Shown: piece after piece, positions 47,285-57,820 of the stretch
Layout: the number at the start of each line of letters is the position of its first letter
How positions within the stretch are numbered: the stretch's first letter is position 1
Source of the DNA: Acidimicrobiales bacterium
GTDB taxonomy: Bacteria; Actinomycetota; Acidimicrobiia; Acidimicrobiales; SZUA-35
Direction of reading: 5' to 3'
DNA: 64,000 nt
Assembly: GCA_024638815.1 (NCBI GenBank)
Contig: JAHEJM010000004.1
Location: forward strand, 1-64,000
Notes under the pieces: generated by a model
What the model was told of the DNA's origin: nothing
The model's input: only the letters and a program-made list of their open reading frames with translations
Databases searched by the model: none
Position numbers and translations under genes: made by a program

Positions 47285-48655
47285 TTAGCTGCGAACCGCC
47301 TTGTAGGCGGCCAGGGTGCGTTCCCGGGCCGCCTTGTGGTCGACGATTGGAAAGGGATAGGTTTCGCCCAGGGTCACGCCGGCGGCCGCCGGCTCCAGCG
47401 GTCCCGCAGCCGCCGGCTCGTGGATGATGCCCCTGGGTAGATCGGCCAGCTCGGGCACCCAGCGGCGGATGTAGTCACCGTCGGGGTCGAACTTCCGGCT
47501 TTGGGAGGTGGGGTTGAAGATGCGAAAGTAGGGCGCGGCGTCGGGCCCGGTGCCGGCCACCCACTGCCAGTTTCCGGCGTTCTGAGCCAGGTCGGCATCG
47601 ACCAGATGATGGCGGAAGAAGCGCTCGCCTCGCCGCCAGTCGACCAGAAGATCCTTGACCAGGAAACTGGCCGTGATCATGCGGACCCGATTGTGCATCC
47701 AGCCCGAGGCCACCAGCTGGCGCATGCCGGCGTCGACGATGGGGTAGCCGGTGCGCCCTTCACACCATGCCCGGAAACCCTCGTCGTCGTCCCGCCAGCC
47801 GATGTGGTTGTAGACCTCGTTGACCGCCGAGGTGGCAAGGTCCTGCCGCTGGGCCAGGATATGGGCGTACCAATCCCGCCACGCCAGCTGGCGGACGAAG
47901 GCGGCCCGGCCCGGGGAGTCGGTACCTACCACGTCGAGTACGGTACGGGCCGACAGCGTGCCGAATTTGAGGTCGGCCGACAGCTCCGACGTTCCGTCGA
48001 CGGCAGGGAGATCCCGGTTCTCGGGGTAGTCGTCCACATGATCGAGCCATGCCGTCAGACGGGCCCAGGCGGCATCAGGGCCCGGGGCCTGAGCAACCGG
48101 TCCGTCGGGCGAGGGGATCGGCGCCGATTCGACCCGCATCGGTAGACCCGGCCCCGGCTCGGGCCACGGCTCCACGTGGGTTCGAGCCCAGGCCTTGTGG
48201 AACGGGGTGAACACCTTGGACAGGGTGCCCTTCGCCGTCAGGACTCGTCCCGGTTCGTGGACCAGGTTGCCCCAGAACCGATGATGGGCGACGTCGACGG
48301 CATCGGATACCGCTGCGTCCCGACGGCGGGAGAACGGGGTGACATCGTTGTTGTAGTAGAGATCGGAGGCCCCGGTTTGGGCTGTCAGGGAGGCCAGGGC
48401 ATCGGCTGCCGCTCCGGGGCGGACCACCAGATTGCCGCCCTGGGTGCCGAGCTGGGCGTCGAGGGCGGCCAGGTGGGCCAGGAACTGGTTGCGTCGCATG
48501 TCGCCGGCGGCGGCCAGCAACGACGGTTCGAGCACATAGGCGGCGACCACGTGGCGGTGAGCGGCGGTGGCCTCGGCCCAAGCCGGGTTGGCCTCCAGTC
48601 GTAGGTCGCGACGGAACCAGACGATGCCCGGCTTGTCGGCCGCTTCAGCCGGCAA
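47285..48655 (-). CDS. phr: Deoxyribodipyrimidine photolyase / cryptochrome family
   Basis: GIVWFRRDLRLEANPAW; FVRQLAWRDWYAHIL; EGRTGYPIVDAGMRQLVASGWMHNRVRMITASFLVKDLLVDWRRGERFF; FRIFNPTSQSRKFDPDGDYIRRWVPEL. Confidence 0.95.
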   Translation of the reverse strand: MPAEAADKPGIVWFRRDLRLEANPAWAEATAAHRHVVAAYVLEPSLLAAAGDMRRNQFLAHLAALDAQLGTQGGNLVVRPGAAADALASLTAQTGASDLYYNNDVTPFSRRRDAAVSDAVDVAHHRFWGNLVHEPGRVLTAKGTLSKVFTPFHKAWARTHVEPWPEPGPGLPMRVESAPIPSPDGPVAQAPGPDAAWARLTAWLDHVDDYPENRDLPAVDGTSELSADLKFGTLSARTVLDVVGTDSPGRAAFVRQLAWRDWYAHILAQRQDLATSAVNEVYNHIGWRDDDEGFRAWCEGRTGYPIVDAGMRQLVASGWMHNRVRMITASFLVKDLLVDWRRGERFFRHHLVDADLAQNAGNWQWVAGTGPDAAPYFRIFNPTSQSRKFDPDGDYIRRWVPELADLPRGIIHEPAAAGPLEPAAAGVTLGETYPFPIVDHKAARERTLAAYKAVRS

Positions 48656-49667
48656 CGGGGGTACGCCAGCCGTGGACGTCCTCGGTCCGGCCCAGCTGGA
48701 TGTCGACCAGGGCTTGGCGGAGCTTCAACGTGTTCTCACCGGGCCGGCCGTCACCGAGCTGGATGTCCTCGCCGTCGATCATGATCTTGCCCACCGGGGC
48801 GATGACCGCCGCCGTTCCCGACAGGAAGGCCTCACCGTGTTCGGCCCAGGCCTTCAGTTCCTCGACGGGCACACTTCGTTCCTCCACCCGGTAACCCATG
48901 TCGGCGGCCAGTGTGAGCACCGAGGCTCGGGTGACGCCGTGGAGGAAGGACTCATCGAGGTTGCGGGTGATCAGCCGTTCGTGGTCGACCAGGAAGAAGT
49001 TGGAGGCCCCGGTTTCGGTGATGTCGCCTCCGGTGGCGAACAGCACCTGATCGGCCACATGATCCCGCTTGGCGTCCAGCGTCGGGCCCAGCGCCATGGC
49101 GTAGTTGGCCCCCGACTTGATCATGCCGAATTGTGGTGTGGTCCGGGGGATCGTGGTCTCGACGTAGATGGACAGGGGTCGTATGCCACCGGCGAAGTAG
49201 TCGCCGACCGGAGAGGTGATGACATACAGCAGGCCCTCGGTGCTGGGCGAGGCGGCGGCTCCGATATTGCGAAGGGTGCCGATGAAGGTGGGACGGATAT
49301 AGAGCGAACCGGGGGGATCGGGGGTGAATCCGGCGTTGGCCTCCACGGCGTCGATGATCATGGTCCGCAGCAACTCGGCCCCGGGAGGTGGCATGCGGAG
49401 CTTGGAGATGCTCTGGATCATACGGGCCACGTGGTCGTCGAGCCGGAAGATGCCCAGCGACCCGTCGTGCTGTCGATGGGCCTTCAGCCCCTCGAAGCAG
49501 GTGCTGCCGTAGTGAAGAGCATGGGTGGCCGGATGGAGCGAGAAGTTCTCCAGCGGCCCGGCCCCACCGGAGTAGGTGTAGGTCCCGTCCTTCCATTCCG
49601 CCACGGTCATCTTGTCGCCGAACAGCGTGCCGAACGGGGCGGTGAAAGGATCCTGGGTGTTGCTCAT
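48645..49667 (-). CDS. ilvE: Branched-chain amino acid aminotransferase
   Basis: HYGSTCFEGLKAHRQHDGSLGIFRLDDHVARM; YIRPTFIG; KSGANYAMAL; ETGASNFFLV. Confidence 0.92.
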   Translation of the reverse strand: MSNTQDPFTAPFGTLFGDKMTVAEWKDGTYTYSGGAGPLENFSLHPATHALHYGSTCFEGLKAHRQHDGSLGIFRLDDHVARMIQSISKLRMPPPGAELLRTMIIDAVEANAGFTPDPPGSLYIRPTFIGTLRNIGAAASPSTEGLLYVITSPVGDYFAGGIRPLSIYVETTIPRTTPQFGMIKSGANYAMALGPTLDAKRDHVADQVLFATGGDITETGASNFFLVDHERLITRNLDESFLHGVTRASVLTLAADMGYRVEERSVPVEELKAWAEHGEAFLSGTAAVIAPVGKIMIDGEDIQLGDGRPGENTLKLRQALVDIQLGRTEDVHGWRTPVAG

Positions 49668-49769
49668 GTCATACGTTCTACTAGGAAAGCACTCCGGTTG
49701 CGCAGATTTGCCCGGTTCGTTCCCCGTCGGTGTGGTGGCCCGACCGGCGACGTTCGCAGGCCGGGTCGA

Positions 49770-50294
49770 TCACGGCTCGATCGGCGGCGCGGTGATGGTG
49801 GAGTCGGGTCCGGTCGTGGTCGTGGTTGACGGCGAACCCCCGGGGTTCGCCGGGCCCGCCGTCGTGGCAGGCGTGACCGTCGTGGTCGACGACAGTGACG
49901 GCAGGCGGACGGTGGATGACGTGGATTCCGGAGGCCGGTTCTGCTGTTCGAGCAGTGCCGACTCGGCCTCGGGGTTGAGGGCCCGGCCGGTGGCCAGGGC
50001 GTAGTCGACACTGAGTTCGGAACAATAGGTGCCGAACACGAAGTCCTGGAAGGCAAGCTGCCGCTCCGACAGCTCGGCCCAGATCTCGGCCAGGAGCGTG
50101 GTGTCCATGCCGCACATTGTGGTGGCCACCTCGAGCTGGCGTTCCACCTCGGCCGGGGTGAGCTGGTGACCTGCGATCAGCTCAAGGTGATCCTCGATCG
50201 AGACCAGAGGGGTGTCATCGCTGCAGCCGGCCAGCAGCGACGCAACGATCAGGCCCACGGCCGACAGCTCGGCCATGACGGTTCGCAGGGTCAT
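49770..50294 (-). CDS. Hypothetical lipoprotein, Thr/Pro-rich C-terminus
   Basis: Signal with SLLAGCSDD lipobox; STVRLPSLSSTTTVTPATTAGPANPGGSPSTTTTTGP tail. Confidence 0.6.
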   Translation of the reverse strand: MTLRTVMAELSAVGLIVASLLAGCSDDTPLVSIEDHLELIAGHQLTPAEVERQLEVATTMCGMDTTLLAEIWAELSERQLAFQDFVFGTYCSELSVDYALATGRALNPEAESALLEQQNRPPESTSSTVRLPSLSSTTTVTPATTAGPANPGGSPSTTTTTGPDSTITAPPIEP

Positions 50295-50341
50295 GGCGCT
50301 CGGGGTGTGGTGATGTCGGGCAAAAATATCTCCGGAAACCG

Positions 50342-50370
50342 TTGAACGAACACCTGTTCGTCACTAGAGT
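50342..50370 (+). promoter_or_regulatory. recA promoter with LexA/SOS box
   Basis: TTGAAC (50342-50347), 17-nt spacer, TAGAGT (50365-50370); CGAACACCTGTTCG (50347-50360) matches the CGAAC-N4-GTTCG SOS-box form. Confidence 0.85.
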
Positions 50371-50567
50371 GCAGGTGTGGAACTACAGCGTCGTAGTTCC
50401 CACCCGGGCTTGGGCTCAGGCTCAGGATTCGAGCGTAGCTCGCAAACCATTCTTACCCCGGCAGCCTTCATTGTCACAACCAGTTCGTACTGTTGACGGC
50501 AGTGGTCCGGGATCCCCGGAAGAATCCCCCGAACACCTGCAGACAATCCTGAGAACAGGAGCATCCA

Positions 50568-51662
50568 GTGGAGAAGAACAAAGCGCTCGAAATGGCTCTC
50601 GGTAACATCGAGAAGCAGTTCGGCAAAGGCGCTGTGATGAAGATGGGCGAGAAGACGGGAATGGCGGTGGCCACCATCCCCACCGGGGCTCTCGCCCTCG
50701 ATCTGGCTCTGGGCGTCGGGGGTCTGCCCCGGGGTCGTGTGGTCGAGATCTACGGTCCCGAGGCGTCGGGTAAGTCCACCCTGGCCATGCATGTGGTGGC
50801 CGAAGCCCAGCGCAACGGCGGTATCTGCGCCTACATCGACGCCGAGCACGCCATGGATCCGGTCTACGCCGCCAACATCGGGGTCGACGTCGACGAACTG
50901 CTCATCTCCCAGCCCGACACCGGCGAGCAGGCCCTGGAGATCGCCGACATCCTGGTCCGTTCCGGCTCCATCGACGTGATCGTGATCGACTCGGTGGCAG
51001 CCCTGACTCCCCGAGCCGAAATCGAGGGCGACATGGGTGACACCCACGTCGGCCTCCAGGCTCGGCTCATGTCCCAAGCCCTGCGCAAGATCACCGGGAA
51101 TCTGAGCAAGACCGGCACCATTTGCGTGTTCATCAACCAGCTTCGGGAGAAGATCGGTGTCATGTTCGGCTCGCCCGAAACCACCCCCGGTGGCCGGGCC
51201 CTCAAGTTCTACAGCTCGGTTCGGCTCGACATCCGCCGCATTGAATCACTGAAGGACGGGGCCGAGGTGGTCGGTAACCGGACCAGGGTCAAGGTCGTCA
51301 AGAACAAGGTGGCTCCACCGTTTCGTCAGGCCGAATTCGACATCATGTACGGCAAGGGCATCAGTCGTGAGGGTTCGCTGCTCGATATCGCCGTCGAGCA
51401 CGACATCGTGAAGAAGTCGGGTGCCTGGTACACCTACGAGGGTGAACAGATCGGCCAGGGCCGGGAGAACGTCAAGAATTTCCTGGTGGCCAACCCCGAG
51501 CTGGTGATGGAGATCCAGGATCGGGTGTTGAAAGAGGTCGGGCTGGTCGAGCCCGACGATCTGCTCGATGTCACCGATGATGAGTCGGACTCGTCCACGT
51601 CAGGCAAGTCGAAATCAAAGTCGTCGAAGTCCAGGGACGATGAACCCATCTCGCTCGACTGA
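50568..51662 (+). CDS. recA: Recombinase RecA
   Basis: [86 protein letters not shown]. Confidence 0.98.
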   Translation: MEKNKALEMALGNIEKQFGKGAVMKMGEKTGMAVATIPTGALALDLALGVGGLPRGRVVEIYGPEASGKSTLAMHVVAEAQRNGGICAYIDAEHAMDPVYAANIGVDVDELLISQPDTGEQALEIADILVRSGSIDVIVIDSVAALTPRAEIEGDMGDTHVGLQARLMSQALRKITGNLSKTGTICVFINQLREKIGVMFGSPETTPGGRALKFYSSVRLDIRRIESLKDGAEVVGNRTRVKVVKNKVAPPFRQAEFDIMYGKGISREGSLLDIAVEHDIVKKSGAWYTYEGEQIGQGRENVKNFLVANPELVMEIQDRVLKEVGLVEPDDLLDVTDDESDSSTSGKSKSKSSKSRDDEPISLD

Positions 51663-51777
51663 GCGGGCTGCGGCCCGGTCGGGTCTATAGCCCGACTCGG
51701 GCCGGCAGCCGGGGCGGGCCGCTGCTCCCAGCTCGGTGTCGGCGAACGCGGTCACCGGTGTGCGGTACGATGGACGG

Positions 51778-52866
51778 GTGTCCAGTAGAGCCGTCCCACT
51801 CGGGCTGACCTTCGACGACGTGCTTCTCGTACCGCAACGGTCGGCTATTCGTTCTCGACGTGACATCTCGGTGTCGACTCGACTGACCAGGCGACTGACC
51901 ATCAGCACTCCCATCATCGCCGCCAACATGGACACGGTCTGCGAATCCGACATGGCCATCGAGTTGGCACGGCTGGGCGGAATCGGTATTCTCCACCGGT
52001 TCATGCCCGTCGGTCTGCAGGCCGACATGGTTCACAAGGTAAAGGCGGAGGGTGACCTGCTGGTCGGAGCTGCCGTGGGCACCGACCACGACTCCATCGA
52101 TCGCAGCCGCCGGCTGGTCGAGGCCGGAGTGGACGTGCTGGTGCTCGACATCGCCCACGGACACGCCGACCATGCCATCGAAACCCTGTCGGAGTTGAAA
52201 CGGCGGTTTCCCTCGGTCGACGTGATCGCCGGCAATGTCGCCACCAGGGCCGGGGCCGAGGATCTGGTGGCGGCCGGGGCCGATGCGGTCAAGGTCGGGG
52301 TCGGTCCCGGCGGGGTCTGCACCACTCGTATCGTGGCCGGTGTCGGCGTGCCCCAGTGGACGGCCATCATCGATTGTGCCGCCACGCCCCTGTGTACTGC
52401 CGACGGTGAGTTCATCCCCATCATCGCCGACGGTGGCATTCGCACCTCGGCCGACATCGCCAAGGCGCTCGGTGCCGGTGCCAGCTCGGTCATGATCGGT
52501 AGCCTGTTCGCCGGTACCAAGGAGAGCCCGGGCGAGGTGGAGCAGTCACCCCGGGGCCTGGTCAAGCGAGTCCGTGGTATGGCCTCGTTCGAGGCCTTGG
52601 TATCCCGGGCCCGGCGGGATGGCCAGGACATCGACGAGGAGTACTTCGAGCAGCGTGCACCGGAGGGGGTGGCCGGCACGGTTCCCTACCGGGGATCCGT
52701 GGCCAAGGTGGTGGCGAACCTCGTGGCCGGGCTTCGGTCGGGCATGAGCTACAGCAACGCCGACACGATTCCCCGGTTCTGGGAGCGAGCCCGGTTCGTG
52801 CAGGTCACCGCCAACGGGGTGTGGGAGAGTCATCCCCACGCCACCTTGTCGCCCCAACAGCTCTGA
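51778..52866 (+). CDS. IMP dehydrogenase-like protein lacking CBS domains
   Basis: LGLTFDDVLLVPQRSAIRSRRDISVSTRLT; GVGPGGVCTTRIVAGVGVPQ; IADGGIRTSADIAKALGAGASSVMIGSLFAGT; only 362 aa, no CBS pair. Confidence 0.85.
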   Translation: MSSRAVPLGLTFDDVLLVPQRSAIRSRRDISVSTRLTRRLTISTPIIAANMDTVCESDMAIELARLGGIGILHRFMPVGLQADMVHKVKAEGDLLVGAAVGTDHDSIDRSRRLVEAGVDVLVLDIAHGHADHAIETLSELKRRFPSVDVIAGNVATRAGAEDLVAAGADAVKVGVGPGGVCTTRIVAGVGVPQWTAIIDCAATPLCTADGEFIPIIADGGIRTSADIAKALGAGASSVMIGSLFAGTKESPGEVEQSPRGLVKRVRGMASFEALVSRARRDGQDIDEEYFEQRAPEGVAGTVPYRGSVAKVVANLVAGLRSGMSYSNADTIPRFWERARFVQVTANGVWESHPHATLSPQQL

Positions 52867-52884
52867 CAGTACGCTCGGGCGGTT

Positions 52885-54237
52885 ATGAGCGCACCCGTGT
52901 TGCCGCTGGACCCGGCTGAACGAGCCTCGCTCCAGCGTCGAACCCTCGTGGTGCTGTCGGCCAGCGCCGTGTTCGGTCGGGCCGCCATGTCCATTGCCTT
53001 CGTGGTCGCCAGCCTGTTGACCGAACGGATCCTGGGTTCGACCACCTGGGCCGGTGTGGCCAGCGCCGCCATCACGGTGGGCACGGCCTTGAGTTCCTCG
53101 GCCCTCAGCACCTACATGAGCCGTTCGGGGCGTCGCCCCGGTCTCGTTCTCGGCTATGTGGCCGCCGCCATCGGGGCCTCGATCGCGGTGTTCGGCGGTC
53201 AACTGTCCTTCCTGGTCGCCTACCTTCTCGGGTTGGTGTTGTTCGGAGTCGGGCAGGGTTCCACCAATCTCTCACGCTACGCCGCCGCCGATCTGGCAGA
53301 TCCGCTGACCCGGGGCAAGGCCATCGGCTATGTCGTCTTCGCATCCACCATCGGTGCGGTCGGGGGACCGGCCCTTTCCGGGGTGGCGGCATCGGTCGGG
53401 GAATGGTTCGGTCTCGACGAACTGGTGGGTGCCTTCGGATTCTCGGCCGGGTTCTTCGTGCTGGCCGGTGTGATGCTCTTCGTCTGGCTGCGGCCCGATC
53501 CGCTGGCCGCGGCCGGTCGGGTCAGCGGATCGAGGCGCACATCGTCGTCCGAGCCCGTGGCCGGTGCGGTGACTGCCGACGCCGTCTCCAACACCGGTGC
53601 CGCCCCGGTGGCCGAGTCCACGTTCGGCGAGAGTTCCGGTTTCTCGGCCGGCCTGGCCGCCACCATGGCCAATCCACTGTCCCGGCTGGCCCTGGCCGGT
53701 TTGGTGGTGTCCCAGGCGGTCATGGTCACGGTGATGACCATGACCCCCCTTCACATGGACGCCCACGACAAGCCGGTCGGTCTCATCGGTTGGGTGCTGT
53801 CGGCCCATACCGCCGGCATGTTCGCCTTCGCCCCGCTCGCCGGCTGGTTCGCCGACCGTTTCGGTCGCGTGCCCTCGGTGCTGGTGGCTGCGGTGATCCT
53901 CATCGTCTCCACGCTGATGACGGCCTTCGCCCACGAGGCGCCCTCGTATCTGATGTTCCCCGGGCTGTATCTTCTGGGTTTGGGCTGGAGCTTCGGTGAG
54001 GTCGGGTCCAGCGCTCTGTTGACCGAATCGGTGCCGGAAACCGACCAGGTGGCGGCCCAGGGAGCGGCCGACTTGATCAAAAGCGTCGCCTCCGGTGCCG
54101 GGGCTCTGGCGTCGGGCGTCGTGTTCACCATGGCCGGCTTTCACGTCCTGTCCGCTCTCGGGGTCATGGCCTCGGGACTCCTGCTGGTGGTGGCCTTCGT
54201 CCGGCTTCGACTCGATCGCCTCGCCATGACCGTCTGA
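52885..54237 (+). CDS. MFS transporter
   Basis: About 12 predicted TM segments; STYMSRSGRRPGLVLGYVAAA; WFADRFGRVPSVLVAA. Confidence 0.88.
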   Translation: MSAPVLPLDPAERASLQRRTLVVLSASAVFGRAAMSIAFVVASLLTERILGSTTWAGVASAAITVGTALSSSALSTYMSRSGRRPGLVLGYVAAAIGASIAVFGGQLSFLVAYLLGLVLFGVGQGSTNLSRYAAADLADPLTRGKAIGYVVFASTIGAVGGPALSGVAASVGEWFGLDELVGAFGFSAGFFVLAGVMLFVWLRPDPLAAAGRVSGSRRTSSSEPVAGAVTADAVSNTGAAPVAESTFGESSGFSAGLAATMANPLSRLALAGLVVSQAVMVTVMTMTPLHMDAHDKPVGLIGWVLSAHTAGMFAFAPLAGWFADRFGRVPSVLVAAVILIVSTLMTAFAHEAPSYLMFPGLYLLGLGWSFGEVGSSALLTESVPETDQVAAQGAADLIKSVASGAGALASGVVFTMAGFHVLSALGVMASGLLLVVAFVRLRLDRLAMTV

Positions 54238-54248
54238 ACGGACCGGCG

Positions 54249-55178
54249 TCAGTCGTCCCGGGGCGGTACCTCGATGGTGGCCAGATCGTGGGCCGCCACC
54301 ACATCGGGATGGATGGCACCGGCCTCGGCCACGAACCCGTCGTTGTCGATGTACCGGGCCGAGAAGTGGCCCAGCACCAGGCGACGGGCCCCGGCCTCGA
54401 CCGCCAGCCGTGCCGCCTGGGCCGCGGTGAGGTGCTTGTAGGCTCGAGCCAGCTCGGTCTCGTCCGACTGGTAGGTGGCCTCGCACACCATGAGATCGAC
54501 GTCTCGGGCCAACTCCACCACCGCCGGGCACGGCGCAGTGTCCATGATGAAGGCCATCGACTGGCCCCGCTGTCGGTACGAGACCTGGTCGAGGTGGACC
54601 ACCCCGCGGTCGGTGTCCACCTCCCCGGCAGCCAGCAACCGTCCTACCGTCGGACCCGACAGACCGAAATAGTCCAGGCGCTCGGGATCGAGCCGGATGT
54701 GGGAAGGTTCCTGAAGACGATAGCCGTAGGCGGTGACCCGATGGTCGAGTTCGTGTGCCGTCAGTTCGAACCCACCGATCGTGCCCACCGGGCCCGACCG
54801 TTCCACCGGTTGAGGATCGAGATTGGAGATGTCATGGAAGATGGAGGACCGGCGTAGCCGATCGAGGTAGTCGGCACCGTCGGCCGGATACCAGACCGGC
54901 AGCGGGTCGAGCCCCTCGGGGTTGGCGCCGGCGTCCAGGGCGCGGCGCTGAATGACGCCGGGGAGGCCGAGGCAGTGGTCGCCGTGGAAATGGGTGACGC
55001 AGATGGCCGTCACTCGGGCGATGGCCACCCCGGCCAGAATGCACTGTCGTTGTGCTCCCTCGCCGGGGTCGAACAGGATCAGCTGGTCATCCCATCGCAG
55101 GGCAAATCCGTTGTGGGCCCGGTATCGGGTGGGGGCTTGGCTTGCCGTCCCCAGCACCACCAGTTCACGACTGCTCAT
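54249..55178 (-). CDS. rnz: Ribonuclease Z
   Basis: LGTASQAPTRYRAHNGFALRWDDQLILFDPGEGAQRQ; CVTHFHGDHCLGLPGVIQRR; YRQRGQSMAFIMDTAPC; HLTAAQAARLAVEAGARRLVLGHFSARY. Confidence 0.92.
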   Translation of the reverse strand: MSSRELVVLGTASQAPTRYRAHNGFALRWDDQLILFDPGEGAQRQCILAGVAIARVTAICVTHFHGDHCLGLPGVIQRRALDAGANPEGLDPLPVWYPADGADYLDRLRRSSIFHDISNLDPQPVERSGPVGTIGGFELTAHELDHRVTAYGYRLQEPSHIRLDPERLDYFGLSGPTVGRLLAAGEVDTDRGVVHLDQVSYRQRGQSMAFIMDTAPCPAVVELARDVDLMVCEATYQSDETELARAYKHLTAAQAARLAVEAGARRLVLGHFSARYIDNDGFVAEAGAIHPDVVAAHDLATIEVPPRDD

Positions 55179-55292
55179 CGAAACCAAAGCTAGTGCCGCA
55201 CCTGACCGTACCCGGCCTCCTAGCCTGAAAGTCTGCGACTCCGTCCCGGAGCCCGCCCGATCGACTCATCGATGACACCAGGAGAACCACGA

Positions 55293-56369
55293 ATGACCAT
55301 AGGGAGCCAGTTCGGCATGATCGGCCTCGGCCGAATGGGTGCCAACATGATGCGCCGCCTTCATCGGTCCGGCCTGACCGGTGTCGGCTACAACCGCAGT
55401 ACCGAGGTGACGAAAGACCTGGTCGACGAGGGCGTCATTGTCGGCGCCGAGAGCGTTGAGGAGTTGGTAGCCACGGTGGAGCAACCCCGCTTCATCTGGA
55501 TCATGCTCCCGGCGGGAGTCGTCGACACCGTCATCGACGATCTGGTGCCCCTGCTGGACAAGGGCGACACCATCATCGACGGCGGCAACAGCCACTATCA
55601 GCTCGACATCGCCCGAGCCGAGCGGCTGGCCGAGCACAAGCTCCACTACATCGATGTCGGCACCTCGGGTGGGGTCCACGGTCTGGACCGGGGCTACTGC
55701 CTGATGATCGGAGGTGAGCAGGAGCCGGTCGAGGGCCTGGAGCCCGTTTTCCGGGCCCTGGCAGCGGGTGTCGATGCCGCTCCTCGTACCGGGGGCCGAA
55801 CCGGCGGACTGGTGCAGGCCGAGTACGGGTACCTTCACTGCGGACCGGCCGGGGCCGGACATTTCGTCAAGATGGTGCACAACGGGATCGAGTACGCCAT
55901 CATGCAGGCCTATGCCGAAGGGTTCAATCTCTTGACCAGGGCCGGGATCGGGCGGGAGGACCGTGAGATCGACGCCGAGACCGCTCCGCTCGGTGATCCC
56001 CATCACTATCAGTACGAGATCAAGGTCGACGACGTGGCCGAGGTGTGGCGCCGGGGCAGCGTGATCGGTTCTTGGTTGCTCGATCTCACCGCTGAGGCCC
56101 TGAACCGGGATCCCGCGCTGGACGGGTTCCACGGCCAGGTCTCGGATTCGGGCGAGGGTCGATGGACGGCCATCGCCGCCATCGAGACGGGAACCCCGAC
56201 CCCCACCATCGTCGATGCCCTGTTCACCCGGTTCTCGTCCCGGGACACCGATCGTTTCGCCAACCAGCTGTTGTCGGCGATGCGGGCCGGTTTCGGCGGT
56301 CACAGTGAGAAGGCCGGCGAGGGAGGCGGCGACGAAGGTGAACCGACGAACGGGGGCACGACCAAGTGA
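55293..56369 (+). CDS. gnd: 6-phosphogluconate dehydrogenase (decarboxylating), short form
   Basis: [75 protein letters not shown]. Confidence 0.93.
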   Translation: MTIGSQFGMIGLGRMGANMMRRLHRSGLTGVGYNRSTEVTKDLVDEGVIVGAESVEELVATVEQPRFIWIMLPAGVVDTVIDDLVPLLDKGDTIIDGGNSHYQLDIARAERLAEHKLHYIDVGTSGGVHGLDRGYCLMIGGEQEPVEGLEPVFRALAAGVDAAPRTGGRTGGLVQAEYGYLHCGPAGAGHFVKMVHNGIEYAIMQAYAEGFNLLTRAGIGREDREIDAETAPLGDPHHYQYEIKVDDVAEVWRRGSVIGSWLLDLTAEALNRDPALDGFHGQVSDSGEGRWTAIAAIETGTPTPTIVDALFTRFSSRDTDRFANQLLSAMRAGFGGHSEKAGEGGGDEGEPTNGGTTK

Positions 56370-57820
56370 CCGGCGACGAGGGGAGCGCCGACTCCATGGC
56401 CGGCCGCCGCCGTGAGCACCATCCCTATCCGGTGACCGAGACCCCGGCCCACGTCCACGTCCCGGCTGAGCGGTCCGATGCCCTGGTGCTGTTCGGCATC
56501 ACCGGCGACCTGGCCCGCAAGAAGTTGTTCGCCGCCCTCTACAAGCTGGAGGCCGACGACATGCTGGCCTGCCCCGTCATCGGGGTGGCCTCCTCCGACT
56601 GGTCCATCGATCGGCTTCGCCACGAGGCCAGGGACGCCCTGGAGGCAGGGGAGGTCGATATCGATGAGGCGGTGTGGGACCGGTTCGCCCAACGCCTCGA
56701 CTACGTGTCCGGGGACTACCGGGAGCCCGACACCTTTGAGCAGGTGGCGGACAAGGTGGGCGACGCCCAGTGTCCGGTGTGCTATCTGGCCATACCTCCA
56801 TTCCTTTTCCCCACCGTGGTCGACGGCCTGGGCGGGACAGGCCTCAACCGGGGTCGGGTGGTTCTGGAGAAGCCGTTCGGGAGGGATCTGGAATCGTCCC
56901 GAGAGCTCGATCGGGCGGTCAAGGCCCACTACCCGGAGGAGCGGATCTACCGCATCGACCATTTCCTGGGGAAGGAGCCGGTTCTCAACCTGCTCGTCTT
57001 CCGCTTCGCCAACTCCATACTCGAACCGTTGTGGAACCGCCACTACATCCAGCACGTCACGGTGGACATGGCCGAGTCGTTCGACGTCGAAGGTCGGGGC
57101 AGGTTCTACGACGAGGTCGGGGCCCTGCGCGACGTGGCCCAGAACCATCTGTTGCAGATCATTGCCCTGCTGGCCATGGAGCCGCCGGTCTCCGACGATG
57201 CCGACGCCATGTCGGACGAGGTGGTAAAGGTCCTGCGCTCGATCCGGCCCCTTGATCCGGCCGACGTGGTCCGGGGCCAGTACGACGGCTACCGGGACGA
57301 GGATGGGGTCAAACCCGACTCGGACACCGAAACCTATGTCGGCTTCGACTTCGAGATCGACTCGTGGCGGTGGGCCGGGGTGCCGTGGCGGGTCCGCACC
57401 GGCAAGGCCCTGGCCGCCACGCGGACCGAGGCCGTGGTCGAGTTCGTCACCCCGCCCCGGCCGCTTTTCACCCACCGGCTGTGCGCTCCCGCCCCCAACC
57501 GGCTGCGATTCGAAATGAAGCCGATCGACACCATCGAGTTGCAGGTCCAGGCCAAGACACCGGGCTCGGAACTGGTGAGCGAGACCGTCAACCTCGACCT
57601 CGACCACTCGGGTCTCGAGTTCGGCCCCAGCCCCTACCATCGCCTGCTGGGCGATGCCCTGGAAGGCGATCGGCGCCTCTTCGCCCGAGGCGATCAGGTC
57701 GACGCCGCCTGGCAGATCGTCCAGCCGGTTCTCGATGATCCGCCTCCGGTCCACGTCTACCGGCGGGGAGCCGAGTTCCCCCTCTCGCTCAACCATCACG
57801 GTGGCGATGGCCGACGATGA
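56366..57820 (+). CDS. zwf: Glucose-6-phosphate dehydrogenase
   Basis: [70 protein letters not shown]-type motif. Confidence 0.95.
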   Translation: MTGDEGSADSMAGRRREHHPYPVTETPAHVHVPAERSDALVLFGITGDLARKKLFAALYKLEADDMLACPVIGVASSDWSIDRLRHEARDALEAGEVDIDEAVWDRFAQRLDYVSGDYREPDTFEQVADKVGDAQCPVCYLAIPPFLFPTVVDGLGGTGLNRGRVVLEKPFGRDLESSRELDRAVKAHYPEERIYRIDHFLGKEPVLNLLVFRFANSILEPLWNRHYIQHVTVDMAESFDVEGRGRFYDEVGALRDVAQNHLLQIIALLAMEPPVSDDADAMSDEVVKVLRSIRPLDPADVVRGQYDGYRDEDGVKPDSDTETYVGFDFEIDSWRWAGVPWRVRTGKALAATRTEAVVEFVTPPRPLFTHRLCAPAPNRLRFEMKPIDTIELQVQAKTPGSELVSETVNLDLDHSGLEFGPSPYHRLLGDALEGDRRLFARGDQVDAAWQIVQPVLDDPPPVHVYRRGAEFPLSLNHHGGDGRR

